A DNA stretch of 6,042 bases from an uncultured Lysobacter sp. Its GTDB lineage: Bacteria; Pseudomonadota; Gammaproteobacteria; Xanthomonadales; Xanthomonadaceae. The translations under genes and the position numbers were made by a program. The notes under the pieces were generated by a model. The model searched no databases and was not told the DNA's origin. It was given only the letters and a program-made list of their open reading frames with translations. Positions 1 to 5,302 of the stretch are shown in pieces. Location of the stretch: assembly GCA_902805755.1 (NCBI GenBank), contig CADCUA010000541.1, forward strand, positions 1 to 6,042, given 5' to 3'. Position 1 is the stretch's first letter. The number at the start of each line of letters is the position of its first letter.

Positions 1-701
1 TAGAGCTCCAGATCGAGCGCGTTGTGATGCGTAACAAACGGCTTCGCGGTCGCACCGCCGGGGATGTAATGCATCATCGGCGTCTCAACCTCGAGGAACC
101 GACGCGCGTCGAGCCATGCACGCATCGCCCGGATGATGCGGCTGCGCTTTACAAACACTTCGCGCGCATCGGGCGAGACGATCAGATCGACGTAACGCTG
201 CCGGTAACGCTGCTCGACGTCGGCAAGTCCATGGAACTTGTCGGGCAGCGGACGCAGCGCCTTCGTCAGCAGGCGCAGCGAATCGACCTTGACCGAAAGC
301 TCGCCCGTACGGGTGCGCGTCAGCGTGCCTTGCGCACCGACGATGTCGCCCGCGTCCCAGCCCTTGAACGCGTCGTAGGTTTCGCCCAGTGCATTCGACT
401 GCAGGAACAACTGGATGCGCCCGGACTCGTCCTGGATCTGCACGAAGCTCGCCTTGCCCATGACGCGCTTGAGCAGGATGCGGCCGCCGAGCGCGACGCG
501 ATGCTGTTTGCCCTCGAGCGCTTCCGCCGTCCATTGCTCCGCATCGGCGTATGCCGCCTGCAGGTCACCCGCGTAATCACCGCGGCGGAAATCGTTCGGA
601 AACGCGATGCCCTGTTCGCGCAATGCCGCGAGTTTCGCGCGACGCTCGGCGATCAGGAAGTTCTCGTCGGCGGGCGTCTGGGCAGGCGTCTGGTCGGTCA
701 T
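1..701 (-). CDS. lysS: Lysyl-tRNA synthetase, class II, N-terminal part (runs off window edge)
   Basis: LysS charges tRNA-Lys with lysine using ATP. The frame opens at ATG 701 ([10 protein letters not shown]) and stays open for 233 codons to the left edge; E. coli LysS has 505 residues, so a little under half is present. Residues ~14-40 ([20 protein letters not shown]) form the N-terminal helix typical of bacterial LysS. Residues ~67-150 are the OB-fold anticodon-binding domain, with [20 protein letters not shown] and [22 protein letters not shown]. The linker [14 protein letters not shown] (161-174) leads into class II motif 1 with FLEVETPMM (202-210), and [10 protein letters not shown] and [10 protein letters not shown] end the visible part. 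Motifs 2 and 3 and the active-site core lie outside. No clear Shine-Dalgarno site precedes the ATG, but the N-terminus fits the family. It follows prfB by 81 bases, the prfB-lysS pairing common in proteobacteria. Confidence 0.96.
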   Translation of the reverse strand, partial: MTDQTPAQTPADENFLIAERRAKLAALREQGIAFPNDFRRGDYAGDLQAAYADAEQWTAEALEGKQHRVALGGRILLKRVMGKASFVQIQDESGRIQLFLQSNALGETYDAFKGWDAGDIVGAQGTLTRTRTGELSVKVDSLRLLTKALRPLPDKFHGLADVEQRYRQRYVDLIVSPDAREVFVKRSRIIRAMRAWLDARRFLEVETPMMHYIPGGATAKPFVTHHNALDLEL

Positions 702-731
702 GGTGTCTGTAATCGGATGGCGTCGCGAGGG

Positions 732-750
732 TGCCCGCAGGGCGCGGGCA
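732..750 (-). repeat. 7-bp hairpin between prfB and lysS
   Basis: TGCCCGC (750-744) pairs perfectly with GCGGGCA (738-732) across the loop GCCCT. It lies 32 bases after the prfB stop and 30 before the lysS ATG. No U-run follows on the minus strand, so strong termination is unlikely; it could be a partial terminator or an RNA-processing element in a prfB-lysS transcript. The remaining 60 or so bases of this 81-base gap show no clear promoter and no clear Shine-Dalgarno site. Confidence 0.4.
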
Positions 751-782
751 TTTCATGTCGTCGGGTGACGCGGTCGCGCGGC

Positions 783-1911
783 TCAGACCGCGTCGACGCG
801 TTTGGAACCGGCTTCCAGTCCGGACTTGAGGCTGGCTTCGACGAACTCGTCCAGGTCGCCGTCGAGCACCTTCTGCGTATCGCTGCGTTCGATGCCGGTT
901 CGCAGGTCCTTGATGCGGCTCTGGTCCAGCACGTAGTTGCGGATCTGGCTGCCCCAGCCGATGTCGGACTTGGTCGCCTCGACCGCGTCGCGCTCGGCGT
1001 TGCGCTTCTGGATTTCCAGCTCGTACAGCTTCGCCGCCAGCATCTTCATCGCGTTGTCGCGGTTCTGGTGCTGGCTGCGTCCGGTCTGGCACGCGACGAC
1101 GATGCCGGTTGGTACGTGCGTGATGCGCACTGCGGACTCGGTCTTGTTGACGTGCTGTCCGCCGGCACCGGACGCGCGGTACACGTCGGTACGAAGGTCC
1201 GCGGGGTTGATCTCGATGTCGATGTTGTCGTCGACTTCGGGCGAGACGAACACCGATGTGAAACTCGTGTGGCGGCGATTGTCGGAGTCGAACGGCGACT
1301 TGCGCACGAGACGGTGCACGCCGGTCTCCGTCTTGAGCCAGCCGTAAGCGAAATCGGCTTCGACGCGCAGCGTGGCGGACTTGATGCCGGCGACGTCGCC
1401 GCCGCTGACTTCCATCAATTCCGTCTTCCACCCGCGCGATTCGCACCAGCGCAGGTACATGCGCAGCAGGATCTCGGCCCAGTCCTGCGCTTCGGTACCG
1501 CCCGCGCCCGCCTGGATATCGACGAATGCATTCGCGCTGTCCATGCGCCCGGAGAACATGCGCTGGAACTCGAGCTTGTCGACCTGCTTCGCATAGCCCT
1601 CGACGTCGTCCACCACCGCATTCGCGGTGTCCTCGTCGTCTTCCATCTCGGCGAGCTCGAGCAGTTCGCCCGCGCCCACGAGGCCATCGGTCAGCGTGCG
1701 GATACCCAGCACGACTTTTTCCAGCGAAGCACGCTCGCGACCCAGGGCCTGCGCGTTCTCCGGCTTGTTCCAGATCTCGGGGCTTTCAAGCTCCCGGTTT
1801 ACTTCTTCGAGACGTTCGACCTTCTGGTCGAAGTCAAAGATACCCCCTGAGCGAATCCAGCCGTTCCCGAAGGTCGGCGATTCGCTGGCGGACGGGATTC
1901 AGCTCGATCAT
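783..1911 (-). CDS. prfB: Peptide chain release factor 2, with programmed +1 frameshift
   Basis: RF2 recognises UGA and UAA in the ribosomal A site and triggers hydrolysis of peptidyl-tRNA. It is encoded in two frames: ATG 1911 to CTT 1839-1837 (25 codons, beginning [10 protein letters not shown] and ending SLRGYL), then an in-frame TGA at 1836-1834. Skipping base 1836 continues as [13 protein letters not shown] from 1835 to the stop at 783. The joined product is 375 residues (E. coli RF2 has 365). SPF, the stop-codon-reading tripeptide, is at 205-207 and GGQ, the catalytic motif, at 250-252, the same numbering as in E. coli. Residue 246 is Ala, not the Thr of E. coli K-12. The N-terminal helical domain is residues 1-~110. 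No clear Shine-Dalgarno site precedes the ATG. Expression should be autoregulated: low RF2 slows UGA reading and favours the shift. Initiation at the internal GTG 1712 would lose 66 residues and is rejected. It lies 86 bases after recJ and 81 before lysS. Confidence 0.96.
1834..1848 (-). promoter_or_regulatory. prfB +1 frameshift signal
   Basis: Reading down the minus strand from 1848 the frame-0 codons are AGG GGG TAT CTT TGA, followed by C at 1833. AGGGGG is the internal Shine-Dalgarno-like element that pairs with 16S rRNA and stimulates slippage. CTT is the slippery codon (tRNA-Leu moves from CUU to UUU), and TGA-C is a poor termination context. The 16-base core AGGGGGTATCTTTGAC is, as I remember it, identical to that of E. 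coli prfB, and TGA is codon 26 in both. The downstream frame resumes with GAC at 1835. Confidence 0.95.
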
Positions 1912-1935
1912 GTCCGGTGTCTGCGTGCTTATTGC

Positions 1936-1964
1936 GGAACCGCGCATTCTAGCAGCGCCGTTCC
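1936..1964 (-). repeat. Inverted repeat in the recJ-prfB gap flanking a -10 element
   Basis: GGAACGGCGC (1964-1955) and GCGCGGTTCC (1945-1936) are inverted repeats matching at 9 of 10 positions, with a G-G mismatch in the middle. The 9-base loop is TGCTAGAAT, which is itself an extended -10 motif. As RNA it could be a hairpin closing the recJ transcript, although no U-run follows. As DNA it could be an operator over the prfB promoter. Which of these, if either, cannot be decided from the sequence. Confidence 0.4.
1946..1954 (-). promoter_or_regulatory. Candidate extended -10 promoter for prfB
   Basis: TGC-TAGAAT fits the TGn-TATAAT extended -10 consensus with one mismatch in the hexamer. It would start a transcript near 1939, giving a leader of about 28 bases before the prfB ATG at 1911. 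The bases at the -35 position (AGCAGG with 17-base spacing) do not resemble TTGACA, which is tolerated in extended -10 promoters. This is a pattern match only; prfB may also be read from upstream. Confidence 0.35.
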
Positions 1965-1997
1965 CGGGCCTGCTGCGTGTGCATCACGCGGGGGCGT

Positions 1998-3713
1998 TCA
2001 GGCGGGTTCGCGGTGGACGATGACGAGCTGCACCGCATCGCCTCCACGGTAGTCGTCAGGCTCGAGGCGATACGCGATGCGCACGCGCGGCGGAGGCGGC
2101 TCGCCGCTCCATCCGCCGAACTCGATCGCGTTGAGGCGACGACCGGCGCAACCGAGCTCGACCTTCAGATGCCGCGTGCCGACGACGCGCCACTGCAGCA
2201 CGTCGAACTCGCCATCGAACTGCGGCTCCGGAAATCCCTGCCCCCAAGGCCCCCCATCGCGCAGCGCTTCGGCGATCGCGCGGCAGAACTCGGATGATTC
2301 CAGCGGTCCGTCGCTGAGGATGTCGGCCTGCAGGAGTTCCGGTGTCAGGCAACTCAGCGCGTGACCCACAAAGCCCTCGCGGAAGCGCTCGAGGCCATCC
2401 ATCCGCAGCGAGAGACCCGCCGCCATTGCATGCCCGCCGAAGCGTTCGATAACGCCAGGCGACTGCGCCGACACCGCAGCAAGCGCATCGCGGATATGGA
2501 AACCGGGAATGGATCGGGCCGAACCGCGCAGCTGCATGCTGCCCGGCTCGGCCGGCGCGAATGCGATCACCGGACGATGCAGGCGTTCCTTGATCTTGGA
2601 CGCAACCAGCCCGACCACGCCTGGATGCCAGTCGGCATCGAACAGGCACACCGCGACAGGCGTTGCATCGCTCCCGAAAGACACGCGACTGAGGGCGGCC
2701 TCCGCGTCTTCGGTCATCTGCTGCTGCACCGCGCGGCGCTCGCCATTGATCTGGTTCAGCAGGCCGGCCATTTCGCGTGCTTCGCGGATGTCGTCGGTCA
2801 GCAGGCACTCGATGCCGAGCGCCATGTCCTCCAACCGGCCGGCCGCGTTGAGCCGCGGGCCCACCGCGAAACCGATGTCGGTCGCGGTGAGGCATCGTGC
2901 GTCGCGCTGGGCAACTTCGATCAACGCGCGCAGGCCTGCGCAGCCCTGCCCCGCACGCAGGCGCCGAAGGCCCGCACTGACGAGCGCGCGGTTGTTGGTA
3001 TCCAGCGACACCAGGTCGGCCACCGTGCCGACCGCAACGAGGTCGAGCAGCACCGACAGGTCCGGGCCGCTACCCGAAAACGTCGCCTGCTCGCGCATGT
3101 GGCGGCGCAAGGCGAGCAGCACGTAGAACATGACGCCCACGCCCGCGAGCGACTTGCTTGGGAACCGGTCGCCCGGGAGGTTCGGGTCCACGATCGCGTC
3201 GGCGGGAGGCAGCGTTTCGCCGGGAAGGTGGTGGTCGGTCACCAGCACCTGCCAGCCCCGCGCTTTTGCTGCGGCGATCCCGGCGTGGCACGCGATGCCG
3301 TGGTCGACGGTAACCAGAAGCTCCGGACGCAATGCCGCAAGCTCGTCGACAAGCGCGGGCGAAAGGCCGTATCCGTGCACCATGCGGTTCGGCACTGCAT
3401 GCGACACACGCCGCGCTCCGAGCATGCGCAATCCGCGCACGCCGACCGCGCATGCGGTCGCGCCGTCACAATCGAAATCACCGACCACAACGATGTGCCG
3501 GTCCTTCGCGATCGCGTCGGCAAGCAGGCGCGTTGCTTCCGCAAGTCCGAGCAGCCCGTCGGGCGGAAGCAGGTGCGCGAGTTTCGGCTGCGCCTGCTCG
3601 ATGCCGGTCGCGCCCCGCGCCGCGTACAGGCGCGCGAGCAGCGGCGGCAGTTGCGACGGCCAAGGGCCGCAGTCCGCCGCTTCACGTCGGCGCAGGCGCG
3701 CGATCGGCCTCAT
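1998..3713 (-). CDS. recJ: Single-stranded-DNA-specific exonuclease RecJ
   Basis: RecJ degrades single-stranded DNA 5' to 3' with divalent metal (Mn2+ or Mg2+) and acts in RecF-pathway recombination, mismatch repair and base-excision repair. The protein has 571 residues, close to the 577 of E. coli. The DHH domain holds motif I GDFDCDGAT (78-86), motif II VTVDHG (134-139), the DHH signature TDHHLPG (159-165), VDPN (175-178) and SLAGVGV (188-194), followed by GTVADLV (229-235) and GPRLNAAGR (285-293). The DHHA1 part shows WHPGVVG (362-368), GSARSIPGFHIRDAL (397-411) and FGGHAMAAG (425-433). The last ~110 residues match the OB-like C-terminal domain, with GPWGQGFPEPQFDG and RHLKVEL. Start 3713 is chosen because its ATG overlaps the rpfE stop (ATGA) and MRPIARLRRRE aligns with the family N-terminus; the in-frame ATG at 3764 would add 17 unrelated residues inside rpfE. 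All catalytic motifs are intact. Confidence 0.97.
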   Translation of the reverse strand: MRPIARLRRREAADCGPWPSQLPPLLARLYAARGATGIEQAQPKLAHLLPPDGLLGLAEATRLLADAIAKDRHIVVVGDFDCDGATACAVGVRGLRMLGARRVSHAVPNRMVHGYGLSPALVDELAALRPELLVTVDHGIACHAGIAAAKARGWQVLVTDHHLPGETLPPADAIVDPNLPGDRFPSKSLAGVGVMFYVLLALRRHMREQATFSGSGPDLSVLLDLVAVGTVADLVSLDTNNRALVSAGLRRLRAGQGCAGLRALIEVAQRDARCLTATDIGFAVGPRLNAAGRLEDMALGIECLLTDDIREAREMAGLLNQINGERRAVQQQMTEDAEAALSRVSFGSDATPVAVCLFDADWHPGVVGLVASKIKERLHRPVIAFAPAEPGSMQLRGSARSIPGFHIRDALAAVSAQSPGVIERFGGHAMAAGLSLRMDGLERFREGFVGHALSCLTPELLQADILSDGPLESSEFCRAIAEALRDGGPWGQGFPEPQFDGEFDVLQWRVVGTRHLKVELGCAGRRLNAIEFGGWSGEPPPPRVRIAYRLEPDDYRGGDAVQLVIVHREPA

Positions 3714-4678
3714 CGTCCCGCGCCCGGCACGGCGGGACCGAAAAACGCGCGCGTGCGCCTCCACAGTCGCCAGCGTTGCCCGGGTCGCAGCACATAGCGC
3801 GGCCCACCTTCGAATTCGATGGCGACCTCGGCGAGATGTCCGTTCTGCATCGCCTCGCGAATGGGGACCAGCCAGTCAGCTGCCAGCGCAACGTGACTGC
3901 GCAAGCGACGCAGGTCGTATACCGATGCACCCGCCGTCATCGCCCAGGCATCCGGCAGCGGAGCGACCGGGACACCGCCAGCCTCGGCGAACGCCTGAAG
4001 CGTGTCGTCGTCGGAGAAAACGCCATTGGCGTCGGACTGGATCCGATCGGGCAGCAGCCCGGCGCCCCAGAACCAGACGGAATTGACTGGGGCCAACCCG
4101 CGCTCCGCACGCGTCCCGTTCAACGGGTGGTTGTGCAGGACGATCTGCGCTTCGCTCAGCAGCGCGCGCCAGCGACGGGCCTCGGGACTCGCCTGCGCAG
4201 CACCCGGCAGGCAATCGAAAAGATCCGCGCCGAGGGCATCTGCGGGGCTCGCGAACTCGGGCAGCCGCGCGCCCGGAAGCAGTTTCACGTACCAGCGTGC
4301 CGGATGCGGCGCGTCGATGATGAACCCCGCATCTCCGAACAGCGGACGCAAGGGCGCGATCAGCTCGGCGGCCTGGGACGCGTCGAGCGCAAGTGACTCG
4401 CCGATGGCGAGCAGGCGCGCACCATTGATGTCGGGGCGCACATAGGCAGGGTCGGCGCGCAGCCACCCGGAACCTGCGGCATCACCGGCGTCGCGCTGCC
4501 GCGTGACGGCCGCAACCGGCCAGCCTCGCGGAAGCACGTCGAACACCCGCGCAAGTGGATGATCTTCAACCCGAACCGTATCGCCTCGCGAAAGCCATCC
4601 CTCGATGGGTTCGGGCAAAGCCTGGCCCGCAAAGCGTTCGCGCTCGGCAAGCAGAAGCGTGACGCGCGCGGCAGCCAT
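3710..4678 (-). CDS. rpfE: RpfE-type protein, phosphoglycerate-mutase-like, function unknown
   Basis: This 322-residue protein resembles the family annotated as 'regulatory protein RpfE' or 'cofactor-independent phosphoglycerate mutase-like' in Xanthomonadaceae and betaproteobacteria, where it commonly sits next to recJ. Recognisable family segments are WLRADPAYVRPD (residues 72-83), DLFDCLPG (152-159), LHNHPLNGTRAERGLAPVNS (181-200) and VWFWGAG (201-207). No signal peptide or membrane helix is visible; the start is MAAARVTLLL and the tail is basic (WRLWRRTR, 303-310). It starts at ATG 4678, 3 bases after the greA stop, with no evident Shine-Dalgarno site, so coupled translation is likely. 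Its stop overlaps the recJ start as ATGA. In Xanthomonas campestris, rpfE belongs to the rpf cluster and has been linked to extracellular enzyme and polysaccharide levels, but I know of no established biochemical activity. True mutase activity cannot be claimed from what I see. The gene is certain; the family name is from memory and synteny. Confidence 0.8.
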   Translation of the reverse strand: MAAARVTLLLAERERFAGQALPEPIEGWLSRGDTVRVEDHPLARVFDVLPRGWPVAAVTRQRDAGDAAGSGWLRADPAYVRPDINGARLLAIGESLALDASQAAELIAPLRPLFGDAGFIIDAPHPARWYVKLLPGARLPEFASPADALGADLFDCLPGAAQASPEARRWRALLSEAQIVLHNHPLNGTRAERGLAPVNSVWFWGAGLLPDRIQSDANGVFSDDDTLQAFAEAGGVPVAPLPDAWAMTAGASVYDLRRLRSHVALAADWLVPIREAMQNGHLAEVAIEFEGGPRYVLRPGQRWRLWRRTRAFFGPAVPGAGR

Positions 4679-4681
4679 GGA

Positions 4682-5158
4682 TCAGCCGAGGTAACGCACG
4701 CCAACGATCTCGAACTCGCGCGTGCCGGCCGGCGCTTCGATCGTCACCGTGTCGCCTTCGTGCTTGCCGATAAGGGCACGCGCGACCGGCGAGGAAATCG
4801 CGATCAAGCCCTGCTTGATGTCCGCTTCCAGATCGCCAACGATCTGGTAGGTGCGTTGCTCGTCGGTCTCCACGTCAGCCACGTCGACCGTCGCGCCGAA
4901 CACCACGCGCGAGCCTGCATTCAGCGCTGCGACGTCGATCACCTGCGCGTGCGAGAGCTCGGATTCGAGCTGCTTGATGCGGCCCTCGATGAAGCCCTGC
5001 TGCTCGCGCGCGGCAGCGTACTCGGCGTTTTCCTTCAGGTCGCCGTGCGCACGCGCTTCCGCGATCGCATGGATGACGGCCGGACGCTTGACCGACTTCA
5101 GTTCCTCGAGCTCTGCGCGCAGGCGCTGTGCGCCTTTCACCGTGATCGGTGCTCTCAT
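4682..5158 (-). CDS. greA: Transcription elongation factor GreA
   Basis: GreA enters the secondary channel of stalled, backtracked RNA polymerase and stimulates cleavage of the transcript 3' end, rescuing the complex. The product has 158 residues, the same length as E. coli GreA. Residues 1-~75 form the antiparallel coiled coil; its tip carries [19 protein letters not shown], with the acidic pair Asp40 and Glu43 that corresponds to the catalytic Asp41/Glu44 of E. coli. Residues ~80-158 are the globular FKBP-like domain, with [18 protein letters not shown] near its end. The start at 5158 (MRAPITVKG) is chosen over 5191 because of the GAGGA site and the family length. A 144-base structured leader separates it from carB, and the rpfE-type gene begins 3 bases after its TGA stop. 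GreB is less likely, because length and tip sequence fit GreA. Confidence 0.97.
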   Translation of the reverse strand: MRAPITVKGAQRLRAELEELKSVKRPAVIHAIAEARAHGDLKENAEYAAAREQQGFIEGRIKQLESELSHAQVIDVAALNAGSRVVFGATVDVADVETDEQRTYQIVGDLEADIKQGLIAISSPVARALIGKHEGDTVTIEAPAGTREFEIVGVRYLG

Positions 5159-5165
5159 GTGGGTG

Positions 5166-5170
5166 TCCTC
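5166..5170 (-). promoter_or_regulatory. Shine-Dalgarno site of greA
   Basis: GAGGA lies 7 bases before the ATG at 5158, an ideal spacing. It decides the start: the upstream in-frame ATG at 5191 would put this site inside the coding region and would add 11 residues that the GreA family does not have. Confidence 0.8.
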
Positions 5171-5213
5171 GTGCCGGTCCGCGCCGGACATTCGAAATGC
5201 AATAAGGGATTGT

Positions 5214-5247
5214 GCGCCGTCAGCCGTCTCACAAACCGGGACGGCGC
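5214..5247 (-). repeat. Inverted repeat with two alternative pairings in the greA leader
   Basis: On the minus strand GCGCCGTC (5247-5240) is a perfect inverted repeat of GACGGCGC (5221-5214), with an 18-base loop. The same upstream arm can instead pair through GCCGTC (5245-5240) with GACGGC (5228-5223), with an 11-base loop. The two foldings exclude each other. The element lies between the post-carB hairpin and the greA start, ending about 55 bases before the ATG. It could be part of an attenuator, an operator, or a chance GC-rich repeat. I found no convincing -35/-10 pair in this leader; the most AT-rich stretch is about 5190-5213. Confidence 0.4.
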
Positions 5248-5261
5248 GAACAGACAGCGGG

Positions 5262-5290
5262 CCGGGCAGACGCTTCTGCGTGCTGCCCGG
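5262..5290 (-). terminator. Bulged 12-bp hairpin just after carB
   Basis: Twelve bases after the carB stop, CCGGGCAG (5290-5283) pairs perfectly with CTGCCCGG (5269-5262). Inside it, ACGC (5281-5278) pairs with GCGT (5273-5270) across an AGAA tetraloop, with one bulged C at 5282. This gives a 12-bp stem with one bulge. The position suits a carB transcript end or a 3'-end stabilising structure. No U-run follows (the next bases are CCCGCTGTCTG), so a canonical intrinsic terminator is not supported; read-through into greA is possible. The structure is seen in the sequence; its role is inferred. Confidence 0.45.
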
Positions 5291-5302
5291 TTGCTGATGA
5301 GC

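Noticed and set aside
577..1446. A 289-codon minus-strand frame within prfB
   Set aside because: It is in a different frame from the RF2 protein carrying SPF and GGQ; a compositional shadow.
783..1712. prfB as an uninterrupted gene starting at GTG 1712
   Set aside because: The codons upstream continue the RF2 sequence, and the frameshift site plus ATG 1911 reproduce the full family N-terminus.
24..1850. A 608-codon open frame on the plus strand
   Set aside because: It lies antisense to lysS and prfB, both of which are unmistakable. In GC-rich DNA with G/C at third positions the opposite strand often stays open. The product has no recognisable motif and no ribosome-binding site.
1975..1989. 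GCGTG/CACGC 5-bp hairpin after recJ as a terminator
   Set aside because: The stem is short, does not extend, and no U-run follows; expected by chance in such GC-rich sequence.
3714..3764. Longer RecJ start at 3764
   Set aside because: It would add 17 residues encoded inside rpfE with no family counterpart; the ATGA overlap at 3713 fits both genes.
2361..3797. A 478-codon open frame on the plus strand opposite recJ
   Set aside because: It mirrors recJ, whose catalytic motifs are all intact on the minus strand. The translation is Arg/His/Ala-rich with no family resemblance.
3130..4396. Overlapping plus-strand open frames of 318 and 354 codons opposite recJ and rpfE
   Set aside because: They are low-complexity Arg/Ala-rich antisense frames, mutually overlapping, with no start signals.
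5159..5191. Longer GreA start at 5191
   Set aside because: The GAGGA ribosome-binding site lies between it and ATG 5158, and the 158-residue length matches the family.
5190..5213. AT-richer stretch before greA as a promoter
   Set aside because: No -10 hexamer with an acceptable -35 at 16-18 bases could be found; only base composition favours it.
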